From: Clostridia bacterium
GTDB taxonomy: Bacteria > Bacillota > Clostridia > Oscillospirales > CAG-272
Direction of reading: 5' to 3'
Assembly (NCBI GenBank): GCA_017414385.1
Contig: JAFQMO010000141.1
Span: 1-39,380 of the forward strand
DNA: 39,380 nucleotides
How positions within the stretch are numbered: the stretch's first letter is position 1; the number at the start of each line of letters is the position of its first letter. This document shows, one piece after another, positions 13,989-23,602 of the stretch. Position numbers and translations under genes: made by a program. The notes beneath the pieces were generated by a model. The model was not told the DNA's origin. It made no database searches and was given only the letters and a program-made list of their open reading frames with translations.

Positions 13989-14973
13989 CTAATCCCAACA
14001 CTGCGATCGGTGCGGGGATACCCGCCACCTCGCAAACCTGCTCCGCGCTGTCCCGATCCTTTGACAGTCGGAAAACCGTTACAGAATCGGAGCGCTCGTT
14101 GGTACAAACAAGGTGATCTCCAAACAGATCGATGTCACGCGGATATGCACCGCCGCATGAAAATGTCATCAATCGCAAAAGATGAGCGCCGTCTGCACGA
14201 AAGACCGTAACAGAATCATGTCCGCGGCTGGAGACATATACATAACCGTCATAAAAACGGATCGCAGCGGAAATGTTATTGTTTTCAATCGATGCGCGCG
14301 CATTTTCCGGCAGCGAATCGTAATCGGCAAGATAAGTAAATCTGCCGTCACTGTACGAAAGGACAGAAACCATCGCAGACAGCTCATCTGCACAGTACGC
14401 ATATTGTCCGTCCGACGAATATGCCAAATGACGGGGACCGCTTCCCGCAGGAAGCATTACCTCGGAAATCGGACGCAGGTCCATATCATAAACAAAGATC
14501 TTGTCAAGACCGAGATCGGTGACCGCAAGGTATTTACCGTCCGGTGTGGGCGCGATATAATGGGTATGAGGCTTATCCTGTCTTGTCGGATGCACACTCC
14601 TGCCCTCGTGCGTGACCGTTGTGATCCCGCTTCCGTCGAGGGGCATTTTGGAAATACTGCCCGACACATAATTTGCGGCATACACCGCATCGCCGACAAG
14701 CGACAGATGACAGCCGACACGTCCCTGTGTGGAAAGCGAGGGACACGGATCGATCAGATAACCGTTCGGATCCGTATAAACGGGAATGACTGCACTGTTC
14801 TCATCCTCCGGCTCCCCGGGGGCACGAAGCAGGACAAACATCCGTCCGCCCTCATACGCAAGATACATGACCTCATCATACGGAAAATGCTCTCTGGGCT
14901 GCAGCGTTCCATCCTCACAGAGACGGTACAGATGAACGCCATCCTTTGCCGAAAAATACAGATCCTTTTTCAT
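13981..14973 (-). CDS. Lactonase-family beta-propeller protein (6-phosphogluconolactonase-like)
   Basis: This 330-residue protein has the repeat pattern of the YbhE/Pgl seven-bladed propeller family, with HTHYIAPTPDGKYLAVTDLGLDKIFVYD in the centre and repeats ending in blocks such as GSGPRHLAYSSDGQYAY and YPRDIDLFGDHLVCTNERSDSVTVFR. Characterised members open 6-phosphogluconolactone or related lactones, though many have other substrates. There are no other pentose phosphate genes nearby. Its ATG overlaps the argH stop codon (ATGA), so it is translated with argH. The stop codon falls inside a CG-centred palindrome. Confidence 0.86.
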   Translation of the reverse strand: MKKDLYFSAKDGVHLYRLCEDGTLQPREHFPYDEVMYLAYEGGRMFVLLRAPGEPEDENSAVIPVYTDPNGYLIDPCPSLSTQGRVGCHLSLVGDAVYAANYVSGSISKMPLDGSGITTVTHEGRSVHPTRQDKPHTHYIAPTPDGKYLAVTDLGLDKIFVYDMDLRPISEVMLPAGSGPRHLAYSSDGQYAYCADELSAMVSVLSYSDGRFTYLADYDSLPENARASIENNNISAAIRFYDGYVYVSSRGHDSVTVFRADGAHLLRLMTFSCGGAYPRDIDLFGDHLVCTNERSDSVTVFRLSKDRDSAEQVCEVAGIPAPIAVLGLDV

Positions 14974-16343
14974 GCGCGAAGGACCTCTCTGACTGCTGCG
15001 ATCTGTGCAAGCACAGAATCCTTTGCGGGACCGCCGATAACAGAACGGCCGTTGACACAGGTCTCAAGACTGATCGCATCAAAGATCGTCTCATCAAAAA
15101 TCTCGGAGAAGGAGCGATATTCCTCGAGTGTCATGCCCTCAAGCGTCTTTTCGTTTGCAATACAGTATGCAACGATACCGCCGACGATCTTATATGCCGC
15201 ACGGAACGGCATACCGTGCTTGACCAGATAGTCTGCACAGTCCGTTGCGTTGATAAATCCGCCCGATGCCGCCGCACGAAGACGTTCCTTTTTCACCGTC
15301 ATCGTTTCAAACATTCCGCAGAACACCTCAATGGCGATCTTTGTATTGTCGATGGCATCGAAAATTGCCTCCTTATCCTCCTGCATATCCTTGTTATATG
15401 CAAGCGGAAGGCCCTTCATCATTACAAGCAAGGTCTGCAGATCACCGTAGATCCGTCCTGTTTTGCCGCGCACAAGCTCAGCAACGTCAGGGTTCTTTTT
15501 CTGCGGCATAATAGAGGATCCGGTCGAAAAAGCATCATCCAGCTCCAAGAACGCAAACTCTCCCGAGCAGAAGAGAATGATCTCCTCGGAGAAACGGCTC
15601 ATATGCATCATCAGAATCGAAAGTGCGGATGCAAGCTCGATCACAAAATCACGGTCGGATACGCCGTCAATGGAATTCATGGTAACAGCGGGAAATCCCA
15701 GAAGCGCCGCTACCTGCTCGCGGTCGATGGGATAAGTCGTCGATGCAAGCGCACCTGAGCCGAGCGGCATCACATCGGTGCGGCGGTACGCATCGTCCAA
15801 GCGGGAAAGGTCACGCATCAGCATCTGTGCATAATCAAGGATATAATGCGCAAAGGTAACAGGCTGTGCACGCTGCAGATGTGTGTAACCGCTCATCACC
15901 GTATCCGCGTGCGCCTCAGCCTTATCCGCGATCGCACCGAGCAAGCGGCGGACAAGCGTCTGGATCTCACGGATCTCGCGTTTACAGTACATGCGGATAT
16001 CAAGCGCAACCTGATCGTTTCTGGAGCGCGCAGTATGCAGCCTCTTTCCGGTATCTCCGATCCGCTTTGTCAGGACCTCCTCTACAAACATATGGATGTC
16101 CTCAGCGGCCAAATCGATCTCTAACGTACCGTTCTCCAGGTCAGCAAGGATCCCTTTGAGTCCTTCGACGATCTTTTCCGACTCTGCACGGTCGATGATC
16201 CCGCAGTCGCCAAGCATCGTCGCGTGCGCGATGCTGCCGCGAATATCCTCTCGATACATACGGTGGTCAAATGAGATGGATGAATTGAAATCGTTGACAC
16301 GGCTGTCAACGTCTTTGGAAAATCTTCCCGCCCACATTTTCAT
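14970..16343 (-). CDS. argH: Argininosuccinate lyase
   Basis: This 457-residue protein is the last enzyme of arginine synthesis, splitting argininosuccinate to arginine and fumarate. The family signature SSIMPQKKNPD is present, as are RSRNDQVALD and TYPIDREQVA, and the N-terminus WAGRFSKDVDSRVNDFNSSISFD is typical. Length is normal. The start ATG at 16343 has AAGGAG nine bases upstream; a longer frame uses TTG and is not favoured. It follows argG by 74 bp and is coupled to the lactonase gene by a 4-bp overlap. Confidence 0.97.
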   Translation of the reverse strand: MKMWAGRFSKDVDSRVNDFNSSISFDHRMYREDIRGSIAHATMLGDCGIIDRAESEKIVEGLKGILADLENGTLEIDLAAEDIHMFVEEVLTKRIGDTGKRLHTARSRNDQVALDIRMYCKREIREIQTLVRRLLGAIADKAEAHADTVMSGYTHLQRAQPVTFAHYILDYAQMLMRDLSRLDDAYRRTDVMPLGSGALASTTYPIDREQVAALLGFPAVTMNSIDGVSDRDFVIELASALSILMMHMSRFSEEIILFCSGEFAFLELDDAFSTGSSIMPQKKNPDVAELVRGKTGRIYGDLQTLLVMMKGLPLAYNKDMQEDKEAIFDAIDNTKIAIEVFCGMFETMTVKKERLRAAASGGFINATDCADYLVKHGMPFRAAYKIVGGIVAYCIANEKTLEGMTLEEYRSFSEIFDETIFDAISLETCVNGRSVIGGPAKDSVLAQIAAVREVLRA

Positions 16344-16373
16344 AATGTATATCTCCTTTAGAAAGCAAATCAA

Positions 16374-16403
16374 GGGCTGCTCACAGATTCATGCAAACAG
16401 CCC
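16374..16403 (-). other. Hairpin in the argG-argH gap
   Basis: Arms GGGCTG and CAGCCC pair across an 18-nt loop between argG and argH on the minus strand. The tail is only weakly T-rich, so it is more likely a processing or partial attenuation site than a full terminator. Confidence 0.45.
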
Positions 16404-16417
16404 CGCTTTTATTGAAA

Positions 16418-17647
16418 TTACTTGCTGCGTTCCGCGTCCAATTTCGCCTTGACCTTGATCGGAAGACCAAACAGGTTGATAAAGCCCGCAGCATCCGCCT
16501 GGTTATAATCCTCATCCTCACCGAAGGACGCTGTCTGTTCATCGTACAGCGTGTAGGGAGAGGTGACACCGGCATTGATCAAATTACCCTTGTAGAGCTT
16601 CAGCTTAACATCACCGGTAACTCTCTGCTGTGTCTGATCGACGAATGCACAGAGTGCCTCGCGAAGGGGTGTGAACCACTGACCGTTATAAACGAGATCT
16701 GCCATCTTCGGCGCGATCATTGCCTGCTGGAAGTGGAAGGTCTCCTTATCAAGCGTGATCGTTTCGAGAACATTGTGCGCCTTATACAGGATCGTACCTG
16801 CGGGTGTCTCATATACACCGCGGCTCTTCATACCGACAAGACGGTTTTCAACGATATCGAGAAGACCGATACCGTTCTCTCCGCCGATCTTGTTCAAATA
16901 CTCGACCAACGCAATGGGAGCCATTTCCTCGCCATTGACAGCTGTAGGAACGCCCTTCTCAAAATGGATGGTAACATACGTGGGGACATCGGGTGCGTTT
17001 TCGGGGGAAACGCCAAGCTCAAGGAAGCCTTCCTTTCCGTACTGCGGCTCATTTGCGGGACTTTCAAGATCCATACCCTCATGGGAGAGGTGCCAAATGT
17101 TCTTATCCTTGGAATAGTTGGTCTCGCGGTTGATCTTGAGGGGGATGTTGTGTGCCTCTGCGTAATCGATCTCCTCGTCACGGGACTTGATATCCCATTC
17201 ACGCCAGGGAGCGATGATCGCCATATTGGGCGCAAATGCCTTGATGGTCAATTCAAAGCGTACCTGGTCATTGCCCTTACCTGTACATCCGTGGCAGATC
17301 GCATCTGCTCCCTCTGCGATCGCGATCTCAACGATACGCTTTGCAATGCAGGGACGTGCATGAGAGGTTCCGAGAAGGTAATCCTCATATTTTGCATCTG
17401 CCTTCAAGCAAGGCCAAATGTAATCCGTAATATATTCCTCTCTCAGGTCCTCGATATAAAGCTTGGATGCACCCGTTTTCAGTGCCTTTTCCTCGAGACC
17501 GTCGAGCTCTGTTCCCTGACCGACATTTCCGGAAACCGCAATAACCTCGCAGTTATTGTAGTTTTCCTTCAACCACGGAATGATAATGGAGGTATCCAAG
17601 CCTCCCGAATATGCAAGCACTACTTTTTTGATATCTTCTTTTTTCAT
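16418..17647 (-). CDS. argG: Argininosuccinate synthase
   Basis: This 409-residue enzyme joins citrulline and aspartate with ATP, giving argininosuccinate for argH. The PP-loop SGGLDTS is at residues 14-20. [17 protein letters not shown] and [16 protein letters not shown] follow, all family hallmarks, and the length is normal. AGAGG lies six bases before the ATG. It is the first gene of a five-gene operon (argG, argH, lactonase, GNAT, nucleoside phosphorylase). Its promoter carries a palindrome that could bind an arginine repressor. Confidence 0.97.
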   Translation of the reverse strand: MKKEDIKKVVLAYSGGLDTSIIIPWLKENYNNCEVIAVSGNVGQGTELDGLEEKALKTGASKLYIEDLREEYITDYIWPCLKADAKYEDYLLGTSHARPCIAKRIVEIAIAEGADAICHGCTGKGNDQVRFELTIKAFAPNMAIIAPWREWDIKSRDEEIDYAEAHNIPLKINRETNYSKDKNIWHLSHEGMDLESPANEPQYGKEGFLELGVSPENAPDVPTYVTIHFEKGVPTAVNGEEMAPIALVEYLNKIGGENGIGLLDIVENRLVGMKSRGVYETPAGTILYKAHNVLETITLDKETFHFQQAMIAPKMADLVYNGQWFTPLREALCAFVDQTQQRVTGDVKLKLYKGNLINAGVTSPYTLYDEQTASFGEDEDYNQADAAGFINLFGLPIKVKAKLDAERSK

Positions 17648-17713
17648 AATGAACCTCTTTCTCTGTCATACCGCCCGGTCTCTGTACGGAAATCGGTATG
17701 CAATATTTGTATA

Positions 17714-17747
17714 GTATAATTATACACCACGATTGAAAAAAACACAA
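17714..17747 (-). promoter_or_regulatory. argG promoter with a possible ArgR operator
   Basis: On the minus strand TTGTGT (17747-17742) and TATAAT (17724-17719) are 17 bp apart. The -10 box is inside a perfect 12-bp palindrome GTATAATTATAC (17714-17725), which resembles the AT-rich ARG boxes of Firmicutes. Operator identity is inferred from the arg context. Confidence 0.6.
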
Positions 17748-17761
17748 GATGCAGTGTGACG

Positions 17762-17915
17762 AAAATATACATCTTTCCAAACCACTTTCCGTAAACTTGC
17801 ACAAATAGGTTTTTCAACGCAGTTCAAGCGATTTGAAAGGGACGAAGCCCCAAAGGCATTCCGCGTCGAATTATGCATGATCCGCCCTGCTTTATGCACA
17901 AAAGATGTATATTTT
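17762..17915. repeat. 15-bp perfect inverted repeat bracketing about 124 bp upstream of argG
   Basis: AAAATATACATCTTT (17762-17776) and AAAGATGTATATTTT (17901-17915) are exact reverse complements. They enclose 124 bp of sequence with no convincing reading frame, inside the 286-bp gap between pepF and argG. No flanking target duplication is seen. It could be a tiny miniature element, a long-range RNA stem after pepF, or paired binding sites. Confidence 0.6.
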
Positions 17916-17933
17916 ATCATTTTCAAGTGTATC

Positions 17934-19694
17934 TTATTCGTCCAAAAGCGAACAGAACAGGTCAATTTCCTCAGCAAGAGATTGCAGTCCGCTCTCCCAG
18001 AAGGATTTCTCGGTCAGATCGATTCCCGCGATCATCGCCGCATCCTCGACGTCGCAAACGGATGTTGCATAGAGCATCTTCTTATATACATCGACAAACG
18101 TCTTTCCCTCAGCCCGGTACTTTGCATACAGACCGCGCGCAAACAAACCGCCGAATGCATAGGGGAAATTGTAGAAGCTCAATCCTCCGCTGTAATAGTG
18201 GCCCTTACATACCCACATATACGGATGCAGCGTGCTCTCATCAAGACCGTCTCCGTATGCCGTCTTCTGTGCCTGCAGCATCAGCTCGCACAGCCTGTCC
18301 GAATTCATGAACTCGCTTGTACGGTTCTCAAAAACGGATGTCTCAAACAGGTAACGGGAATAAATATCGCAGATGATCTGCGTTGCATCCTGAAGCTGAC
18401 TCTCGATCAGCGAAAGCTTTTCGCCCTTATCCGTTGTGCGTGCAATGGCAGACTCGATCACAAGGACCTCATTGAAGGTCGATGCCGTTTCCGCAACGGG
18501 CATGGAATAATCTTGTGTCAGGATCGAATGCTCAAATACCATCTTGTCATGGAAGGAATGTCCGAGCTCATGTGCAAGCGTGACAACATCGCCGAATGCT
18601 CCGTCAAAATTGGTCAGGACACGGCTCTGCTTTGCCGTAGGGACACCGCAGTCAAAGGCGCCGCCAACCTTGCCGCTGCGCGGGAAGAAGTCAATGCGTC
18701 TTTCCTCAAACGATGCGCGGACCATATCGTGCAGCTCACTGTCAAAATCGGCAAAAATCGTCAGCAGATAGTCCTTTGCCTCCTCAACGGTGTACTTTTT
18801 GTTGTTGCTGCCCATCGGTGCAAACAGATCGCACCATGGCAATCCGCCCTCATGACCGAGAGCCTTTGCCTTTGCGCGAAGGTACTTATGGAAATGCGGA
18901 AGATAATCCACCATAGCAGAAAGCAGCGCATCCAATGTCTGCCGCTTCATACGAGAGCTCTTCAGTGTCTTGTCCAAGGCAGACGCATATCCACGCATCT
19001 CGCATTCACTGATGACCTGCTGCTTGATGGAATTGAGCGCAAACGCGACCGCATCCTTGACCTTATCATAGCAGGCAAGCTCCGCCTCATATGCATCGCG
19101 ACGAACGCTGCCGTCGGCATCGTAGGCAAGATTGCGTACCTCTGTGAGCGTGAGCTCCTCACCGCGGTACAGTGTTTTCAGGGTACTTGTCAGATACTCG
19201 CGCATATCGCTCCATGCGGATGCGCCCGAAATATTCATGCGCGCAAACAGCGCCTCCTCCTGTGCCGTCAGAAGATACCGGTTATCCTCCTTGATATGTG
19301 TCAAAAGATAGCGGTATTCCTCCAATGCGGGATCCGCATCAATGATCGTCTCAAGATCCTCAATGGAAGCGATACATTTCTGCAGCTTTGCATCCGCTGC
19401 CGCCATCATGCTCATTTTGACCTGAAGCTGTCCTGCAATACCTGCTGCCTCCATATCGGCGGTATTGGTTGAGGAACGCAGGCTGGTATAAATATACAGT
19501 TTGTTGACGAGAGTGCTAACACGCTCGCTCAGAGACAAAAACGTTTCGATCAATGCTTTTGCCTCATAAGATTCCGCTTCTGCAGCAAAGGCATTGACTG
19601 CCGCAACTGCCTCATCAAGCGCCTCCATATCCTTTGCAAAGCAAGGATCGGAAAAATCCTCATAAAGTATCGATAAATCCCATGTGTATTCCAT
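17934..19694 (-). CDS. pepF: Oligoendopeptidase F-like M3 metallopeptidase
   Basis: This 586-residue M3-family zinc peptidase cuts short peptides in the cytosol. The zinc motif HELGH is at residues 375-379. The glutamate ligand follows in the segment ETASTFNEVLV. The N-terminal helical domain and the block GGAFDCGVPTAKQSRVLTNFDG before the motif fit the PepF/B type, and the length is normal. The start at 19694 has a GGGG run nine bases upstream rather than a clean AGGAGG, and a hairpin lies 13 bp upstream of it. The gene has its own promoter directly after mfd. Confidence 0.93.
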   Translation of the reverse strand: MEYTWDLSILYEDFSDPCFAKDMEALDEAVAAVNAFAAEAESYEAKALIETFLSLSERVSTLVNKLYIYTSLRSSTNTADMEAAGIAGQLQVKMSMMAAADAKLQKCIASIEDLETIIDADPALEEYRYLLTHIKEDNRYLLTAQEEALFARMNISGASAWSDMREYLTSTLKTLYRGEELTLTEVRNLAYDADGSVRRDAYEAELACYDKVKDAVAFALNSIKQQVISECEMRGYASALDKTLKSSRMKRQTLDALLSAMVDYLPHFHKYLRAKAKALGHEGGLPWCDLFAPMGSNNKKYTVEEAKDYLLTIFADFDSELHDMVRASFEERRIDFFPRSGKVGGAFDCGVPTAKQSRVLTNFDGAFGDVVTLAHELGHSFHDKMVFEHSILTQDYSMPVAETASTFNEVLVIESAIARTTDKGEKLSLIESQLQDATQIICDIYSRYLFETSVFENRTSEFMNSDRLCELMLQAQKTAYGDGLDESTLHPYMWVCKGHYYSGGLSFYNFPYAFGGLFARGLYAKYRAEGKTFVDVYKKMLYATSVCDVEDAAMIAGIDLTEKSFWESGLQSLAEEIDLFCSLLDE

Positions 19695-19707
19695 GATAAA
19701 GTACCCC

Positions 19708-19727
19708 GGCTTCGTTGGAACGAAGCC
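19708..19727 (-). promoter_or_regulatory. Hairpin in the pepF leader next to its ribosome site
   Basis: Arms GGCTTCGT and ACGAAGCC pair with a 4-nt loop just 13 bp upstream of the pepF start. The stem adjoins the weak GGGG ribosome site and could control translation or mRNA stability. Confidence 0.5.
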
Positions 19728-19767
19728 TCCCTTTCGTTCGTTTATCTTTGATTTTTCGATTGATTAT

Positions 19768-19796
19768 AGTGTATCAGAAATCGTCCTTATTGTCAA
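19768..19796 (-). promoter_or_regulatory. Sigma-A-type promoter of pepF
   Basis: On the minus strand TTGACA (19796-19791) is followed 17 bp later by TACACT (19773-19768). The -35 box ends 4 bp from the mfd stop codon. Confidence 0.75.
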
Positions 19797-19800
19797 GAGG

Positions 19801-22800
19801 TCACACATCCTCCGTCTGTGTCCTCCGATATGCGCAGAGCACCGCCTCCATCCCTGCAAGCAGTCCCATCCCGCGCGGAAGCTTTGCGTGAATACACGGC
19901 TTTTTTCCGGAGGATAACGTCAGTCGGATAACGGCATTGGACATTTCAGTGCCTGCAGGATTCCCCGAAGCACGTTTTTTCTCCGCGCCCGCCTTTGCCA
20001 TTGCCGCCGCACGGGCAAGCGGAGTTGCGTACCGTACGCCCGCATCTGCGGACCTTTTTCCTGCAGCATTGGCAGCAGATGCAGTCTCCTTTGTCCCCTT
20101 TGTCTCCTTTTCCCCTCCGAGAAGCTTTGCGCAGCTGCTCCACGCCTGTGCATCAAATATTGCAGGATAGAAGGAGACCGTCGACTCCCTTGCCTCGACC
20201 CGTTCTATGCAGAGAACAGATGCAAGTGTGCGGAGATATGCCACCTCCACAAGATTTACCGCCGCCTTCGGCGGTGTACCGAAGCGATCCTTCATTTCAT
20301 CAAGAATATCGGTCTTATCCTCAAGCGTTTCCACCGCCGCGATCTTTTTATAGAGATCGATACGCTGTGCACCCGAGCGCACATACCGTTCAGGGAGATA
20401 CGCATCCAGAGAAAGATCAATGACGGCATCCGTTTTCTGAACAGTCACACCGCCGCGCTCTTCCAGGATCGCTTCATTCAGAAGCTTGATATAAAGATCG
20501 TATCCGACGCTGTCCATGTGACCGTGCTGCTGCGCGCCGAGCAGATCACCCGCACCTCGGATCTCAAGGTCACGCATTGCGATCTTGAAGCCCGAGCCGA
20601 ACTCAGTATATTCGCGAATCGCCTGCAAACGCTTGGAGGCGATTTCCGTCAGAACCTTCCCTCTCGGATAGGTAAAATATGCATATGCACGACGGGAGGA
20701 CCGCCCGATCCGTCCGCGGATCTGATGCAGCTGAGAAAGCCCCATACGATCTGCGTTCTCAATGACCAAGGTATTTGCGTTCGGAACATCGATACCTGTT
20801 TCTATGATCGTCGTCGCAATCAGAATATCGACCTCACCCGTGAGCACACGCTGCCAGATATCGGAGATCTCCTCCTTCTCCATTTTGCCGTGCGCAACGG
20901 CAATCACCGCATCGGGCGCAAGCATGGACACCCTTGCAGCACACGAATCGATATCCTCAACACGGTTATGCAGCCAAAAGACCTGTCCGCCGCGCCGAAG
21001 CTCCTTCTTGACGGCCTCGCCGAGAATGATCTCATCATATTCAAGCACATAAGACTGAACGGGCACGCGGTCACCCGGTGCTTCATCAAGAATACTCATA
21101 TCGCGGATCCCCGACATCGCCATATTCAATGTACGCGGGATCGGTGTTGCCGAAAGCATCAGGCAGTCAATGTTCTCCGCCATCGTTTTCAATTTTTCCT
21201 TATGTGCAACGCCAAAGCGCTGCTCCTCATCGATGATCACAAGGCCGAGATCTCGGAACACGACATCCTTGGAAACAAGCCGGTGTGTACCGACGATCAG
21301 GTCGATCTCACCTCGCCGCAAGCGGCGCAGGATCTCCTCCTGCTGCTTGGGTGTCCGAAAACGGGACAGAACCTCTGCATGAACGGGAAGTCCGCGGAAA
21401 CGAGACAGAATCGTCTGATAATGCTGCAGCGCAAGGATCGTTGTCGGAACGAGAAACGCGACCTGTTTTCCGTTTTCGATCGCCTTCATCGCAGCACGCA
21501 GCGCAACCTCCGTCTTTCCGTATCCGACATCACCGCAAAGGATACGGTCCATCGGCACTGCCCGCTGCATATCCGCCTTGATCTCCGCAATGGCATCGAC
21601 CTGACTGTCCGTCTCCTCAAAAGGAAACATCGACTCAAAGGCTCTTTGCATATCGTCATCCGCCGCAAATGCAAAGCCGGGACGGCGCAGTCTTGATGCA
21701 TACAGCGCAATCAGCTCCTTTGCCATACTCTTTGCAGATGCCTTGACACGCGCCTTCGTTTTGACCCATTCTACTCCGCCCATCTTCGAAAGCTTGAGCA
21801 GTCCGTCATCAGCGTGCGCACCGATATACTTGGAGATCATATCAAGCTGCTCACAGGGCAGATACAACGCATCCTTTCCCGCATATTGGATCTTTACATA
21901 ATCGCGGCTCGTACCGTCGATGTTCTGCATGGTCTGAATTCCCATGTACTGACCGATACCGTGATTGACGTGAACAACATAATCACCGACCGTCAGATCC
22001 GCATAAGACAGGATCTTTTCCGCCGCACTCGTCTTTTTCTTGTTGCGTTTTGCCCGGACGGAAATTGCTCTCGCATAGGCAGAATGTCCGGGATATGTGG
22101 AAAGAACCGCAAAACGGCTTTCGGAAAACGCAAATCCGAGCGCATCATGTCCCCAAAGGATCGTCGGGACACCTCTTGTCATGTCCGAAAGCTTCAGCGT
22201 ATCCGCATCGGCAATGACGGATGTGATCTCATCGTCATACAGACTGTCTCGAAGATTTTTGGCAGAATACTCGTTTTCCGTCAAAAGCAGCATATAATAC
22301 TTTTCCGCCCGATAGCCGCGGACGTCCTCACACAGCGTCTCGTAGCTGTCCGTATAAGATACAAGCTGCTTGGAGCGGAAGGTAAAAATGCCCGAAAGCT
22401 TTTCCTTGATGCCCGAGGCAAACGCATCGCAAAGCAACGCGGGACAGCTATTGATAAAATGCTCAAAATCCGCAGGCCAACGGGTATACTCCGCATATTT
22501 TGCAGAGATCGCGTCCATTTCCAAAAGCTCTGTGATTGACTGACGTACATGATATTCCGCCGCACGCAGACGTTCTCTGATGCCTCCGCTGTCAACAAGA
22601 AGGACCGGCGCATCCGCGCGTCCTACGCTGTCATCGCAAAAATAGTCCAAAAGGCAAACATGCTCGGGATACAGATACGCGATATATTTGTCGAGAAAGC
22701 CCGGCTCCGTACCGCCGTCAAGCGCCTCACATTCCAAAGAAAGTGCTGTTTTCCCCGCCTCTGTCCGACATCGGTCAAGCTGCCGTCCGATCAGCGTACG

Positions 22801-23553
22801 CAGCTGCTTTTTCTGTTCCGCATCGGGGCACAATTCCCGTGCAGGCGGCAAAAAGCACGTCGTGATCCGTTCCAGATTACGTTGTGTCAGCACATCAAAA
22901 TAGCACATACGGTCGATCTCGTCGCCAAAAAACTCCATGCGAACAGGATGCGCACTGAGCGCAGGATAGACATCCAGAATTCCGCCCCTGACGGCAAACT
23001 CTCCGACGCCGTCCACAAGCTCGCTCCTTGTGTATCCCGCATCGATCAGCATTTGTGTCAGCTTTTCCAGATCGTATTCCGCATCGGCGGAGATCGTCAT
23101 TGTCCGATCCTCAAGCCACGTTTTCGGCACCGTATACTGCAGCGCCGCATCGGGAACTGCAAGAACTGCATCACAGCTGTTGGAAAGGATCGCACATAAC
23201 GCCGAAAGCCTCTCGTGCTCATACTCACGGGAGGCGGTAACATTATGAAACACAAAATCGCGGAACGGAAATATACATACGCGAAGGCCGGCCTCTGTGA
23301 GAACCGTCTGTAATTTCAACTGCTCTTTTTCATCTGGAAGAATACACAGAAGCGGCTTATCGGGCGACAACTCCCGAAGATCCGCGATCATTGCGGCATA
23401 AAACACATCTCTTGCGCCCTCGGACAGACCCGTGATCAAAAGCGGGTGCTGTGTTCTCTCCAGGCGCTGCATACGGTACGTCTGCAGGATTGCCGCATAT
23501 TCCTTTTCCTGCCGTACCATATCCTGTAAAAGCATCAGGTGACCTTCTGTCAC
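19801..23553 (-). CDS. mfd: Transcription-repair coupling factor
   Basis: This 1250-residue protein is Mfd, the ATP-driven translocase that removes stalled RNA polymerase from damaged DNA and recruits UvrA. The UvrB-like N-terminal region (GVGEFAVRGGILDVYP) comes first. Next is the polymerase-interacting domain opening with GDYVVHVNHGIGQYMG, then the RecG-like motor with GDVGYGKTEVA at about residues 672-682 and IDEEQRFGV. The C-terminal UvrA-binding domain closes the protein. That domain contains an unusual insert of about 60 residues (roughly 1142-1205) rich in Ala, Lys, Glu and Gly, which accounts for the length above the usual 1150-1180. The start is GTG at 23553 with GGAGG seven bases upstream. 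It lies 49 bp after pth and is probably co-transcribed. Confidence 0.97.
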   Translation of the reverse strand: MTEGHLMLLQDMVRQEKEYAAILQTYRMQRLERTQHPLLITGLSEGARDVFYAAMIADLRELSPDKPLLCILPDEKEQLKLQTVLTEAGLRVCIFPFRDFVFHNVTASREYEHERLSALCAILSNSCDAVLAVPDAALQYTVPKTWLEDRTMTISADAEYDLEKLTQMLIDAGYTRSELVDGVGEFAVRGGILDVYPALSAHPVRMEFFGDEIDRMCYFDVLTQRNLERITTCFLPPARELCPDAEQKKQLRTLIGRQLDRCRTEAGKTALSLECEALDGGTEPGFLDKYIAYLYPEHVCLLDYFCDDSVGRADAPVLLVDSGGIRERLRAAEYHVRQSITELLEMDAISAKYAEYTRWPADFEHFINSCPALLCDAFASGIKEKLSGIFTFRSKQLVSYTDSYETLCEDVRGYRAEKYYMLLLTENEYSAKNLRDSLYDDEITSVIADADTLKLSDMTRGVPTILWGHDALGFAFSESRFAVLSTYPGHSAYARAISVRAKRNKKKTSAAEKILSYADLTVGDYVVHVNHGIGQYMGIQTMQNIDGTSRDYVKIQYAGKDALYLPCEQLDMISKYIGAHADDGLLKLSKMGGVEWVKTKARVKASAKSMAKELIALYASRLRRPGFAFAADDDMQRAFESMFPFEETDSQVDAIAEIKADMQRAVPMDRILCGDVGYGKTEVALRAAMKAIENGKQVAFLVPTTILALQHYQTILSRFRGLPVHAEVLSRFRTPKQQEEILRRLRRGEIDLIVGTHRLVSKDVVFRDLGLVIIDEEQRFGVAHKEKLKTMAENIDCLMLSATPIPRTLNMAMSGIRDMSILDEAPGDRVPVQSYVLEYDEIILGEAVKKELRRGGQVFWLHNRVEDIDSCAARVSMLAPDAVIAVAHGKMEKEEISDIWQRVLTGEVDILIATTIIETGIDVPNANTLVIENADRMGLSQLHQIRGRIGRSSRRAYAYFTYPRGKVLTEIASKRLQAIREYTEFGSGFKIAMRDLEIRGAGDLLGAQQHGHMDSVGYDLYIKLLNEAILEERGGVTVQKTDAVIDLSLDAYLPERYVRSGAQRIDLYKKIAAVETLEDKTDILDEMKDRFGTPPKAAVNLVEVAYLRTLASVLCIERVEARESTVSFYPAIFDAQAWSSCAKLLGGEKETKGTKETASAANAAGKRSADAGVRYATPLARAAAMAKAGAEKKRASGNPAGTEMSNAVIRLTLSSGKKPCIHAKLPRGMGLLAGMEAVLCAYRRTQTEDV

Positions 23554-23602
23554 AACAATTCCTCCGATCTTCCGTCAGAGACGGATGGTACCGCACGATG
23601 CA

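Noticed and set aside
16391..17719. Plus-strand frame opposite argG
   Set aside because: argG is complete with its PP-loop; the other frame is an antisense shadow.
17720..17977. 85-codon minus-strand frame in the pepF-argG gap
   Set aside because: It overlaps the argG promoter and the pepF stop, lacks a ribosome site and has no recognisable motif.
17877..19472. Long plus-strand frame (about 530 codons) opposite pepF
   Set aside because: pepF has the HELGH zinc motif and full family length. The opposite frame is a shadow with no recognisable domain.
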